The notes under the pieces: generated by a model | What the model was told of the DNA's origin: nothing | Databases searched by the model: none | What the model saw: the letters and a program-made list of their open reading frames with translations, nothing else | Source of the DNA: an uncultured Desulfobacterium sp. | GTDB taxonomy: Bacteria > Desulfobacterota > Desulfobacteria > Desulfobacterales > Desulfobacteraceae | Direction of reading: 5' to 3' | DNA: 39,991 nucleotides | NCBI GenBank assembly: GCA_937124525.1 | Contig: CAKZLA010000034.1 | Coordinates: forward strand, 1 to 39,991 | Made by a program: the position numbers and the translations under genes | Shown here: one piece after another, positions 16,233 through 23,725 of the stretch | How the letters are laid out: each line of letters begins with the position of its first letter | Numbering within the stretch: the stretch's first letter is position 1

Positions 16233-17807
16233 TTATAAAATGTAACCTTCAGCCAGGGCCTGGTAGTCTGCCATCTGGGAAGTTATCCAGCTTTGGTCGC
16301 GTTTGAGTTCACGGGCCATAATAGCAGCCACCTCAGGCGCCATGGCCATGCTGGCCCTGGCATCCAGGAGGAGTATCCTGATTCTTCGGGACAAGAAATC
16401 TTCCACTGTACGTGCCATCTCATTGCGGACGGCCCACACCACCTGGGCCCGGGTATACTCGTAATCTGGATGCAGCAGTTGAGCAAGGTCCGGCTCAGCC
16501 TGGATCATGTCGTTGATGGCGGTGCGGTCAGAGCCGTAAAAATAACCAGGTGAATTAAAATTAATATTTTTTACATATCCGTGGATGGGCATGTTTTCGG
16601 TGACACATTTTTTTTCAGGCAGTCCGCCCACCTTCCAGGCTTTGTTTACAGTATCTTCGGCCATCTTTCTGTAAGTGGTCCATTTACCCCCGGTAATGGT
16701 AATCAGGCCGGACAGAGAGACAATAAGCTTATGGCTTCTGGAAATTTCTTTGGTACTCTGGCTTTGGTTGTCCTGTTGGGCAGCCAGGGGTCTCAGTCCA
16801 GCAAACACGCTGAGTACATCCTTTTTCTGAGGGTCTTTTTTCAGATACTGGGCTGCTGTTTTCAGAACAAACTCAATCTCTTCTTCCAGTGCCCTGGGCT
16901 CAAGACTTATATCCTCTGGTCCCAGAGGGGTATCAGTGGTCCCCACCACCACTTTGCCATGCCAGGGAACGGCAAATAGAACCCGGCCGTCCGATGTTTT
17001 TGGGATCATGATGGCTGAGTCGCCCTGGAGGAACGACTTGTCCAGGACAAAATGAATGCCCTGACTCGGCCTTACCAGGGCCTTTGCACTTGGATCATCC
17101 ATCAAAAGAATATCATCAACAAAAACCCCAGTGGCATTGATGACCACCCGGGAGCGGACCGTATGATTTTTTCCAGATTCTGTGTCCATCACTTCAACAC
17201 CATAGACAAGGTTGCTTTTGTCTTTGAGAAGGCCTGTAACCTGCATGTAGTTGAGGACAACCGCCTCATTTTCCCTGGCTGTCTGTGCCAGGTTGATGGC
17301 CAACCTGCTGTCATCAAACTGACCGTCATAATAGATGACGCCGCCGTTAAGGTGATTTTCGTCCAGGTTGGGAATGGCCTTTAATGTCTCTTTTCTGGAG
17401 ATATTCTCCGATGGCCCAAGCCCCAGCCTGCCTGCCATCATGTCATAGACCTTCATGCCAATATTGTAGAAAGGTCCCTCCCACCAGTCGTAGCTAGGGA
17501 TGATAAAGGCCTGGTTTTTCACAAGATGGGGGGCGTTCCTGCGCAGCAGGCCGCGCTCGTGCAATGCTTCCAGCACAAGGGAGATATCTCCCTGGGCAAG
17601 GTAGCGGACACCGCCATGGACCAGTTTAGTGCTTCGGCTGGATGTCCCTTTGGCAAAATCCGATTGTTCCAGAAGCACAGTTTCATATCCCCTTGATGCA
17701 GCATCAACAGCAATGCCAAGGCCCGTTGCCCCGCCTCCGATGACAAGAATGTCCCATTGTTTCTGCGGGTTTTGTTTGAGATGGTTCAGTTGAAAATTTC
17801 GTTGCAT
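16233..17807 (-). CDS. glpD: FAD-dependent glycerol-3-phosphate dehydrogenase
   Basis: This 524-residue flavoprotein begins its dinucleotide fold with DILVIGGGATGLGIAVDAAS and continues with the GlpD signature GTSSRSTKLVHGGVRYL. The cap and active-site region includes GLRPLAAQQ and ITGGKWTTYRKMAEDTV. It oxidises sn-glycerol 3-phosphate to dihydroxyacetone phosphate and passes electrons to the quinone pool at the membrane. Start ATG 17807 has a strong GGAGGTAGAGG site directly upstream; the frame extends to 17891 but lacks a comparable site there. It stands alone with repeats on both sides, and no glycerol kinase or facilitator gene is nearby. Its 5' leader is duplicated at 21804-21854. Confidence 0.95.
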   Translation of the reverse strand: MQRNFQLNHLKQNPQKQWDILVIGGGATGLGIAVDAASRGYETVLLEQSDFAKGTSSRSTKLVHGGVRYLAQGDISLVLEALHERGLLRRNAPHLVKNQAFIIPSYDWWEGPFYNIGMKVYDMMAGRLGLGPSENISRKETLKAIPNLDENHLNGGVIYYDGQFDDSRLAINLAQTARENEAVVLNYMQVTGLLKDKSNLVYGVEVMDTESGKNHTVRSRVVINATGVFVDDILLMDDPSAKALVRPSQGIHFVLDKSFLQGDSAIMIPKTSDGRVLFAVPWHGKVVVGTTDTPLGPEDISLEPRALEEEIEFVLKTAAQYLKKDPQKKDVLSVFAGLRPLAAQQDNQSQSTKEISRSHKLIVSLSGLITITGGKWTTYRKMAEDTVNKAWKVGGLPEKKCVTENMPIHGYVKNINFNSPGYFYGSDRTAINDMIQAEPDLAQLLHPDYEYTRAQVVWAVRNEMARTVEDFLSRRIRILLLDARASMAMAPEVAAIMARELKRDQSWITSQMADYQALAEGYIL

Positions 17808-17855
17808 GCCTCTACCTCCATAAATTATGGTGAACAGCAGGTCTGGCGGGCCAGA
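17805..17855 (-). repeat. glpD 5' leader, first member of a duplicated ~50-bp leader
   Basis: The segment from the glpD ATG upstream (CATGCCTCTACCTCCATAAA on the plus strand, then CAGCAGGTCTGGCGGGCCAG) recurs at 21804-21854 with only a few mismatches, including the start codon and ribosome-binding site. Confidence 0.75.
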
Positions 17856-17988
17856 TGGCCCAGTCTGGAAGGATCGGGACGGATGATTCAATTCGAATGA
17901 TCATGTTTTCCTATCCTAATCCTATCCTTTATATATCGGTTTCTCATCTATGATCTAATTTTTTTCAGTGCTGTTCGGTTAGCTTTTT

Positions 17989-18118
17989 GGGGTTTGGTCA
18001 TAAGATGGGCCACTTTGAACTGATTTTTTTCGATCCAAAAATAAAGTCAGTAATTACAGATAATTGACTATAGCATATTTTCAGTCTCCGTATAGTGGCC
18101 CACCTTATGACCAACCCC
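17989..18118. repeat. MITE-like element family 3
   Basis: The 24-25-bp terminal inverted repeats are near perfect: GGTCATAAGATGGGCCAC inside the left end (17989-18013) and GTGGCCCACCTTATGACC inside the right end (18095-18118), flanked by GGGG/CCCC. The interior of about 80 bp is AT-rich and non-coding. Confidence 0.7.
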
Positions 18119-18285
18119 GGTTTTTGCATGATGAGCTTTTGAAACCATTTGGTCTAAATTTTGTCCCAACCTTGTTCAATAACTTAACAACATGTTTCTC
18201 AAATATTAAAGAGTGCAGTCCATGGGATACAGGTTCAAAGCACAACAATGCATATGCAAGAAGCTAACCGGACACTAGTGAGTTT

Positions 18286-18388
18286 GTAAATTTTCAATAA
18301 CCCGGGGTAATAAAATCTGGCTAAGCCTTTAAACGCCGGGTGCTATTGAAAAGGATTCTCTGAATACCCTGGGTTATTGAGAATTTAC
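18286..18388. repeat. MITE-like element family 4
   Basis: Terminal inverted repeats of 24 bp with two mismatches: left GTAAATTTTCAATAACCCGG (18286 onward) and right, ending ...GGGTTATTGAGAATTTAC (18365-18388). There is a GC-richer centre (AAACGCCGGG). No coding potential. Confidence 0.7.
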
Positions 18389-18390
18389 GT

Positions 18391-18475
18391 GAGTTTTTTA
18401 TAACATGTTGAATTTATTAATACCAAAAAGTTGGACATCAAAAAATCATGTTGATATTTTGTTTTGATTACAACA
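18391..18475. repeat. MITE-like element family 2, copy A (right end incomplete)
   Basis: From ATAACATGTTGAATTTATTA to GTTTTGATTACAACAT it is almost identical to the reverse complement of the complete copy at 22755-22895. The right terminal repeat is lost, and a sigma-54 promoter begins 8 bp further on. Confidence 0.75.
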
Positions 18476-18482
18476 TTAATTA

Positions 18483-18498
18483 TGGCACATGCCTTGCA
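18483..18498 (+). promoter_or_regulatory. Consensus sigma-54 promoter upstream of truncated membrane gene
   Basis: TGGCACATGCCTTGCA fits TGGCAC-N5-TTGCW exactly. Predicted transcription starts near 18510 and runs through repeat family 1 copy 2 before reaching ATG 18684. Confidence 0.7.
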
Positions 18499-18559
18499 TT
18501 ATATGTTCAAATAGTTTCATGCCTTGTGACAGAAGCAAGAATTAAAAGCTGAGAATAAA

Positions 18560-18663
18560 GGCATCCTTCAAAAGTTCTTTACACTTTTTTAGAGCATTCT
18601 CCATGTGCAGAGCTTTTTCCCAAAAAAACTGTAAAGTACTTTTGGGGTCATATGAAGGATACC
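18560..18663. repeat. MITE-like element family 1, copy 2
   Basis: Starts GGCATCCTTCAAAAGTTCTT and ends GGTCATATGAAGGATACC. It shares the TTTTTTAGAGCATTC interior and the TGTAAAGTACTTTTGGGG right arm with copy 1 at 16094-16196. It lies in the 5' untranslated region of the following gene, between its sigma-54 promoter and start codon. Confidence 0.75.
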
Positions 18664-18683
18664 AGAATAAAAAGGAAAATATC

Positions 18684-19313
18684 ATGTTTTTTACTACCAG
18701 TTTTTACTTTGCCCTTACAGTTTTCAGCTTAGGTTTGCTCTACAAGGTATCAACATGGTTCCGAAACAGCATAGATACAGTTACAGCACAACTTTTTTTC
18801 AAAAACCGAATATATTGCGCAACCAAAGGTATTATTTTAACAATATTCAGTGCAAAATTCTTTACCCTCCTAAAAGTTTTTATTTTTGATATTCTCCTCC
18901 AGATAAGGATATTAAAAGAAAGCGTTCTCAGGTGGATTATGCACATGCTTATTTCCTGGGGATTTATGTTACTGGTTTTCATGCATGCTCTGGATAAATT
19001 TATTACAATGCCTCTTTTTCCAAATTATTATTCAACACTAAATCCTTTTTTGTTTTTAAGGAATCTGTTTGCTGCAATGGTAGTCATTGGTATTGCTCTC
19101 GCAGTCTTTCGGCGCGTTTTTATGAAAAAGCGCCGTCTGTTTACCAATGCAATGGATCATTACGCTATTATTATAGTCGCAGTTATTATAGTTTCAGGCA
19201 TATTTATGGAAGGAGTAAAAATTTCGTCCCATACAGAATTTCAAATAATGGTAAGGGATTATTCTGATCTGAGCATGGAAGATTATGAAGATGAGGTCAG
19301 GCTACTCACCTAA
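18684..19313 (+). pseudogene. Truncated NarI/HdrE-like membrane cytochrome b domain protein
   Basis: The 209 residues contain about five membrane segments. The pattern matches the N-terminal cytochrome-b-like domain of heterodisulfide-reductase-related membrane proteins (HdrE/DsrM/TmcC type), including RWIMHMLISWGFMLLVFMHALDKF-like helices with possible haem-ligand histidines. In those proteins a soluble C-terminal [4Fe-4S]/CCG part usually follows. Here the frame stops after MEDYEDEVRLLT, directly at a palindromic element (19314-19388). ATG 18684 with AAAAAGGAAA upstream is the natural start; the longer frame from 18603 begins inside a repeat. It could be a stand-alone subunit, but truncation is more likely. 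The sigma-54 promoter upstream suggests the parent gene was RpoN controlled. Confidence 0.65.
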
Positions 19314-19388
19314 GCCGGGACAAACTGTAAAATCAATGGCTTGCATAGCCTTGGAATGCAGAGTCAGCAAGGCCCAGAAGTGTCCCGC
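19314..19388. repeat. Palindromic element at the truncation point
   Basis: Ends CCGGGACA (19315-19322) and TGTCCCGC (19381-19388) are complementary at 7 of 8 positions. They enclose a second hairpin, GCCTT (19348-19352) with AAGGC (19369-19373). It begins at the stop codon of the truncated gene and may be an REP-like insertion or a structured 3' end. Confidence 0.5.
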
Positions 19389-19429
19389 TTTAAGACGTGT
19401 AGCCTCTATTGCAGACAGCTTATCAATGA

Positions 19430-20164
19430 TTATTTTCGGTTCGCTTTGATATACATCACCGAATTATTCATGCGCATATTAATTTGAAATAAATCACTTG
19501 CTCGTATCAAGTCACTTAATTTTTTATATCCATAATTGATGGGAGAAAACGAGGTGTTATTTGAAATATATTGTCCAACCATGCCAAGGTGGGCCCAGCC
19601 ATCGTCCTCAGCTGTATGTTCAACCGCGTTTCTGAGGATTTTAACCAAACCGGCGTCCCCACGAAGTTCATTGCGTGATTTCTTTAAATCTTGATGAACA
19701 TTTGTTGTTTGATCATCTGCTTCAGGTGAAGCCATTAAGTTTTCAGTATAGATAAATTGAGAGCAGGCATTGACAAAGGGAAGCGGGGTTTTCTTTTCTC
19801 CAAAGCCATACACCTTCATGCCATTTGTTAAAATTCGCATTACAAGTGGGGTAAAATCACTGTCGCTGGTCATAAATGCGAATGTATCAAGCTTTTTAGT
19901 ATAAAGTAAATCCATTGCATCAATAATCATGGCAGCATCCGTTGCATTTTTACCTTGGGTATATGCAAATTGCTGGATAGGCTGGATGGCAAATGGATGG
20001 AGTTGGTCTTCCCATCCTTTTAATTGTGGCATTTTCCAATTACCATAAGCACGACGAATATTGGTTACGCCATATTTCGCAAGTTCATTTAAAACACCAT
20101 CAATGGCATGATAACTGGCATTGTCACAATCTATGAGGAGAGCAATTTTTTTGTCTTTTTCCAT
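19430..20164 (-). CDS. NYN-domain (LabA/DUF88-like) protein with C-terminal OST-HTH/LOTUS domain
   Basis: This 244-residue protein has an N-terminal PIN-like NYN fold. The acidic residues expected for metal-dependent RNase activity are visible: LLIDCDNAS (residues about 8-16), NATDAAMIIDAMDLLY and MTSDSDFTPLVMRI. The C-terminal 75 residues (LVKILRNAVEH... to VMYIKANRK) fit an OST-HTH/LOTUS RNA-binding domain, with WAHLGMVGQYI and GYKKLSDLI. The combination occurs in bacterial and eukaryotic RNA-handling proteins. Start ATG 20164 has AGAGGA upstream; the extension to 20218 is dropped. Monocistronic, in a repeat-rich setting. A role in RNA turnover or defence is plausible but unproven. Confidence 0.9.
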   Translation of the reverse strand: MEKDKKIALLIDCDNASYHAIDGVLNELAKYGVTNIRRAYGNWKMPQLKGWEDQLHPFAIQPIQQFAYTQGKNATDAAMIIDAMDLLYTKKLDTFAFMTSDSDFTPLVMRILTNGMKVYGFGEKKTPLPFVNACSQFIYTENLMASPEADDQTTNVHQDLKKSRNELRGDAGLVKILRNAVEHTAEDDGWAHLGMVGQYISNNTSFSPINYGYKKLSDLIRASDLFQINMRMNNSVMYIKANRK

Positions 20165-20259
20165 GGTTTTTCCTCTTTTTTTTACGTTATTGCTGAAGAT
20201 CTGTTTTTTAGCGGTCATAAAAGCTATCCCCGCATAATATCCTTATATTCATTTCTACC

Positions 20260-20385
20260 ATGGCTCACTCTACTTACTTAGATGCAAAGCGGGAACACAA
20301 ACGCTGGAGCATCAAAGATTTTATGAAACCACCGGCTCGGGTCCTGGGCTGGAGCAGGGTGCTGAAAGTTTTTGCCTTTTTATAG
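20260..20385 (+). other. Possible small basic ORF (41 codons)
   Basis: The ATG frame MAHSTYLDAKREHKRWSIKD continues to KVFAFL-stop. It is protein-like in composition, but there is no clear ribosome-binding site and no family I know. It may be a remnant. Confidence 0.15.
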
Positions 20386-20562
20386 GCCACCTGGAAAGGG
20401 GGTATTTGTTAAAATACCCAGGCCCACAAACTGTGATGGATAAAAATGGGCCAGGGATTGAACCGGATGGGTGTAAACGCCGATGCGGTCCAACAGTCTA
20501 TCATCAAGCAGTGCATTGGTTGCCATTATTAAAGGCTTTTTACATGTCATCTCGACAGGCAT
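20380..20562 (-). other. Possible coding remnant
   Basis: A 60-codon minus-strand frame (contains MATNALLDDRLLDRIGVYTH). It stays open upstream into the neighbouring repeat, with protein-like composition (RIEGYKQKVVGKLMP). No family is recognised. It could be the end of a gene destroyed by the repeat at 20585-20719. Confidence 0.2.
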
Positions 20563-20584
20563 AAGTTTTCCGACGACTTTTTGC

Positions 20585-20719
20585 TTATAACCCTCTATTC
20601 GCTTATTTTTTATAACTTATTGAATTTATTAATACCAAGAAGTTGGCCATTAAAAAATTAAGGTGATATTATGTAGTAATTACATAGTCTTATAAGAATG
20701 AGCGAAATGTGGGTTATAA
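20585..20719. repeat. MITE-like element family 2, copy C
   Basis: The left end TTATAACCCTCTATTCGCTTAT and right end ATGAGCGAAATGTGGGTTATAA form an imperfect inverted repeat. The interior TTGAATTTATTAATACCAAG matches copies A and B. A more decayed related sequence (GGATAACTTGTTGAACTTAT to CAGCATGTTATGAG) follows at about 20720-20800, filling the gap before the next gene. Confidence 0.65.
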
Positions 20720-20818
20720 TGGATAACTTGTTGAACTTATTGATCCTGAATTTTCAGAAACGATTTCATCAGTAATAATGATATCAGCATGTTATGAGAG
20801 CTTATGACTCTGGAGATG

Positions 20819-21790
20819 TCATGAATTATTTTGATCATCAACTTTTTGATTTGTGTGGGTTGTTTTGCCCATAGCCACAGCCCCCTGGGTTTTTCCATTC
20901 TTTGAAATACTTGAATGATGCAGGTGTGCGGGAACGTTTGTGCCAAACAAGCTGTTAGCAAATTTTACGGATAACCAAAACACAATTATCGGCAAAGCAA
21001 TAACTTGAATCAAAAAAATACCAGCATATAGAAATATCAGTTTAAGAAGATTTTCTATAAGATGCCCTGTGTCGCTGATTGTGTCAACAAGGGCATTTCT
21101 TAACTCCAAAGATTTTCGTTTAACAAATGATGTGCTATTCTTTATAGTTCCTAAGACACCGTCGGTCTCAGGGAGTGAAAATTCCATCAATTTGTCAAGT
21201 TCCGCAGATCCGAGTGCCAGTTCTTTATTTACATTTGAAATTTTTTTTTCAAAAAAATTTTCTTGAAGAAAATTATTTGTAATAGCCGATATGGGAAGGG
21301 TAAACCTGGCAATTAGAATCAATAAGATGAAGACAATTATGCTTTTTTGAATGGTAACTAACCGTTGGTTTTCAAACCAGATTAGAACAGATAAAATCAG
21401 GAGAAATATGGTAAGTATGAGCGGCGCAATTGACACACTAATCTCATAGGCCAATTTCTGAACCCCCAACGACGTAATTGCGGTAACGATTACATCAGAG
21501 ACCCGTTCAGTCATATCATCAATGGGGTCCAAAGCCTGTCCTATGGCCAGTGTTATCCCTACGCCTGCGGGTTCCAGATTCAGGCTTGAACCCTTAATAA
21601 TAGAAACAGAGGCGTTGATAAGCCTACATGTTGCATAGGTAATACCCGCTTTGCTTATTGCCTCACGAAAGTAAACGTCAGTCGTGCTGTCTAAGATCGG
21701 TAGCTTTAATCCGGGTGAAAAGAACAGCAATATCGCTAATAAGACTCCAATGGATGATATTATTATTTTTTGTGTTTTTGTTGATTTCAT
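20819..21790 (-). CDS. Multi-pass membrane protein of unknown function
   Basis: This 323-residue protein has hydrophobic stretches near residues 6-25, 115-140, 145-170 and 250-280, and a polar His/Asn-rich C-terminal tail (HLHHSSISKNG to VDDQNNS). An N-terminal segment (IIISSIGVLLAILLFF) could be a signal anchor. The loop between helices holds a repeated Ile/Val-rich segment with ITLAIGQALDPIDDMTERV. I do not recognise a named family. ATG 21790 lies 7 bases after AAGGAG, so it is preferred over ATG 21796. Just upstream lies a copy of the glpD leader, including an ATG immediately followed by TAA. Confidence 0.8.
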   Translation of the reverse strand: MKSTKTQKIIISSIGVLLAILLFFSPGLKLPILDSTTDVYFREAISKAGITYATCRLINASVSIIKGSSLNLEPAGVGITLAIGQALDPIDDMTERVSDVIVTAITSLGVQKLAYEISVSIAPLILTIFLLILSVLIWFENQRLVTIQKSIIVFILLILIARFTLPISAITNNFLQENFFEKKISNVNKELALGSAELDKLMEFSLPETDGVLGTIKNSTSFVKRKSLELRNALVDTISDTGHLIENLLKLIFLYAGIFLIQVIALPIIVFWLSVKFANSLFGTNVPAHLHHSSISKNGKTQGAVAMGKTTHTNQKVDDQNNS

Positions 21791-21803
21791 ATTCATTCTC
21801 CTT

Positions 21804-21854
21804 ACATGCCTCTACCTCCATAAATTATGATAGACAGCAGGTCTGCCGGGCCAG
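21804..21854 (-). repeat. Copy of the glpD 5' leader upstream of an unrelated gene
   Basis: It matches 17805-17855 with few mismatches: GGAGGTAGAGGCATG on the minus strand, then divergence exactly after the ATG, where this copy reads ATG-TAA. The copied ribosome-binding site is thus followed by a one-codon ORF and then the real AAGGAG of the membrane-protein gene. Confidence 0.75.
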
Positions 21855-21952
21855 TTCACCTATGCAGGCCACTGCGGACTTTATTTCCCCAAGGTCGTTT
21901 TGTGTGTGTAGCCTTGGGCTGCACCACCAAGGCTTGAAATTTCTGTGATCTT

Positions 21953-22618
21953 CTACTTGATTTTCAGATCGGATTTTATGGTCTCAAGCCCGATGCGTTC
22001 AACCATGCGCCCCATGCGTTCACGTTTAGAATTAGCTTTATAATATTCCACCACAGTCTCAACCATGGCCCGGGCCTCGTCAAAAGGCAGGTCTTCCAAC
22101 AGGATATCTGCCAATCGCGGTCTTGCAGAGCCATTTCCGCCTATCATGAGGGTCCACCCACTTGCGGTCCCATAAAGGGAGATGTCCTTGATGCAATTTT
22201 CAGCGCACTGGATCTTGCAGCCGCTGACCCCCATTTTCATTTTACTGGGAAGCGCCATGCCATGATAGGTCTCATCCAGGAGCATGCCCATCTGCATACT
22301 GTCCTGTTTTGCCAGGCGACAATAGTCAATGCCTGGACAAACCTTGATACTTCGAACACAAAGCCCGGTGGCGTGACCGGGGTCCATTCCAAGATCCTGC
22401 CAGACCTCGTCCACCTGATCTTCGGTGATTCCCACCAGAGCAATGCGTGTCGCACTGGTTATTTTAATGGCAGGTACTGAATATTTTCGGGCCACGTTTC
22501 CCAGATTAATCAGCTGATCCGGGGTTACCATTCCACACGGAATGTGCGGTGCAATGGCATAGGTTACCTTGTCTTTTCCCCGTTGGCGAATCACGCCTTT
22601 TTCACCATCTTTTAGCAT
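21953..22618 (-). CDS. Small (assimilatory-type) siroheme sulfite/nitrite reductase
   Basis: A single-domain siroheme-[4Fe-4S] protein of 221 residues, similar in size to the low-molecular-weight sulfite reductase of Desulfovibrio. The cluster/siroheme ligands are CPGIDYC (C-x5-C) and SGCKIQC (C-x3-C), followed by AENC. The N-terminal part (ATRIALVGITEDQVDEVWQDLG) is the ferredoxin-like half domain. It reduces sulfite (possibly nitrite) with six electrons in the cytoplasm; its physiological role in sulfate reducers is uncertain because they already have DsrAB. ATG 22618 with AGGAG is preferred over TTG 22624. Monocistronic. Confidence 0.9.
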   Translation of the reverse strand: MLKDGEKGVIRQRGKDKVTYAIAPHIPCGMVTPDQLINLGNVARKYSVPAIKITSATRIALVGITEDQVDEVWQDLGMDPGHATGLCVRSIKVCPGIDYCRLAKQDSMQMGMLLDETYHGMALPSKMKMGVSGCKIQCAENCIKDISLYGTASGWTLMIGGNGSARPRLADILLEDLPFDEARAMVETVVEYYKANSKRERMGRMVERIGLETIKSDLKIK

Positions 22619-22754
22619 ACCCAACTCCTTTTTTTATTCCTTTTGTCCGCAACTGATTGGGAACAAAATTTCTTGAATGTTTAAGACCTGTTTTGTATTA
22701 TTCATGGTTCCATATGTCAAGAAAATCAAAAGGGCTTAAAATCCTTTTTAAACA

Positions 22755-22895
22755 GTGTATTAACCCTCTTTTCGCTCATTTTTATAACATGTTGTAATCA
22801 AAACAAAATATCAGAATGATTTTTTGATGTCCAACTTTTTGGTATTAATAAATTCAACATGTTATGAAAAAATGAGCGAATTGCAGGTATTAACA
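22755..22895. repeat. MITE-like element family 2, copy B (most complete)
   Basis: Strong terminal repeats CGCTCATTTTTATAACATG (22773 onward) and CATGTTATGAAAAAATGAGCG (to 22878), with a weaker outward extension (AGTGTATTAACCC / GGTATTAACACT). The interior is the reverse complement of copy A. It lies in the 550-base gap between the sulfite reductase gene and the DUF309 gene. Confidence 0.8.
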
Positions 22896-23019
22896 CTTGA
22901 TGTTTAAATTTTTGAGATGATAAAAGCTGACCCCTTCCATATAAACCCACATGGCAGTAAGCACCTATCACAACGAAAATAGAAACTCTAATCATTGCAA
23001 TTATTTAGACGGAGTTTTA

Positions 23020-23112
23020 TATAAACTGCCACGGGCAGACCATATTGGGGGTTTGGCTTACCCACAACAAAGATTGAAAGACCTTCTTGGTTTGCCGGGA
23101 CTTTCATATAAT
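23020..23112 (+). pseudogene. Lone copy of an internal atpF segment
   Basis: About 93 bp (AAACTGCCACGGGCAGACC ... CTTGGTTTGCCGG ... ACTTTCATATAA) matches atpF at 28648-28738 at most positions, with one single-base length difference, so the frame is broken relative to atpF. It contains no start and is not followed by more of atpF. It is either a gene fragment or a copy of a short mobile sequence that also entered atpF. A 76-codon frame running through it (22951-23181) is not considered a gene. Confidence 0.7.
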
Positions 23113-23170
23113 ACTAACATGAAAAATTATGAACATCGAGTTCCAGGATTAGACCTTAGGAGGATGGTAT

Positions 23171-23725
23171 ATGAAATTTGATCCCTTTGAAAATCGTGCC
23201 TGCAGGGACATTAGAAATCATCTGGGCCATTGTATGATCCAGAGCATCACAGATAAAGAGAGCTTACGATTTGATTATGAGGCAGGGGGTTGTCTGTCCA
23301 ATGCCCCCCAGGAGCATATAGAGGCGTATATCACCCATCGCAGGCAGGCTCTGAAAAATGTGCTGGCCCGGATGGAGGTGCTGAGGGTGGACTCCCGGGA
23401 TTATTTCGGTATTGCCATGATTCTCTGGAATCTTGAGCTGTTCTTTGAATTTCATGAATGGCTGGAGCAAAAATGGCTCACTGCATCCGGAGACAAGAGA
23501 AAAGCTTTGCAGGCCTTGATCCTTTCTGCCGTGGTCTACGAGCAGTTAACCTATGGCAGAACAGGCCCGGCAAAAAAAACAGCGTTAAGGGTTATTTTGC
23601 TTTTGAATCAGTATGGCCACTTGATTTCAGATTGGTTGGATACGGGGCTGTTGATAAATTCATTGGAGGCCCTTGGTCCTGTTCCTCCCAAATTCAGCCT
23701 GCCGGGTGAGTCCTTCCCTGGCTAA
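23171..23725 (+). CDS. DUF309 family protein
   Basis: A 184-residue protein whose central part (LWNLELFFEFHEWLEQKW, then RKALQALILSAVVYEQLTYG and GPAKKTALRVILLLNQYG) matches the DUF309 helical pattern, in which a conserved FEFHEWLE-like motif is followed by a long helical pair. The function is unknown. The first 80 or so residues are an extension not typical of the shortest family members. Start ATG 23171 has AGGAGG at 23159-23164. Its TAA stop lies at the first of two direct GGGGACACC repeats. Confidence 0.8.
   Translation: MKFDPFENRACRDIRNHLGHCMIQSITDKESLRFDYEAGGCLSNAPQEHIEAYITHRRQALKNVLARMEVLRVDSRDYFGIAMILWNLELFFEFHEWLEQKWLTASGDKRKALQALILSAVVYEQLTYGRTGPAKKTALRVILLLNQYGHLISDWLDTGLLINSLEALGPVPPKFSLPGESFPG

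Noticed and set aside
18064..18267. 67-codon plus-strand frame
   Set aside because: It begins inside the right half of a family 3 element and has no protein-like features beyond it.
21921..21946. AGCCTTGG/CCAAGGCT hairpin after the sulfite reductase gene as an intrinsic terminator
   Set aside because: No U-tract follows in the direction of transcription (the RNA continues ACACACA), so termination is not supported.
22951..23181. 76-codon plus-strand frame upstream of the DUF309 gene
   Set aside because: It runs through a frame-broken copy of an atpF segment and overlaps the next gene's start, with no ribosome-binding site of its own.
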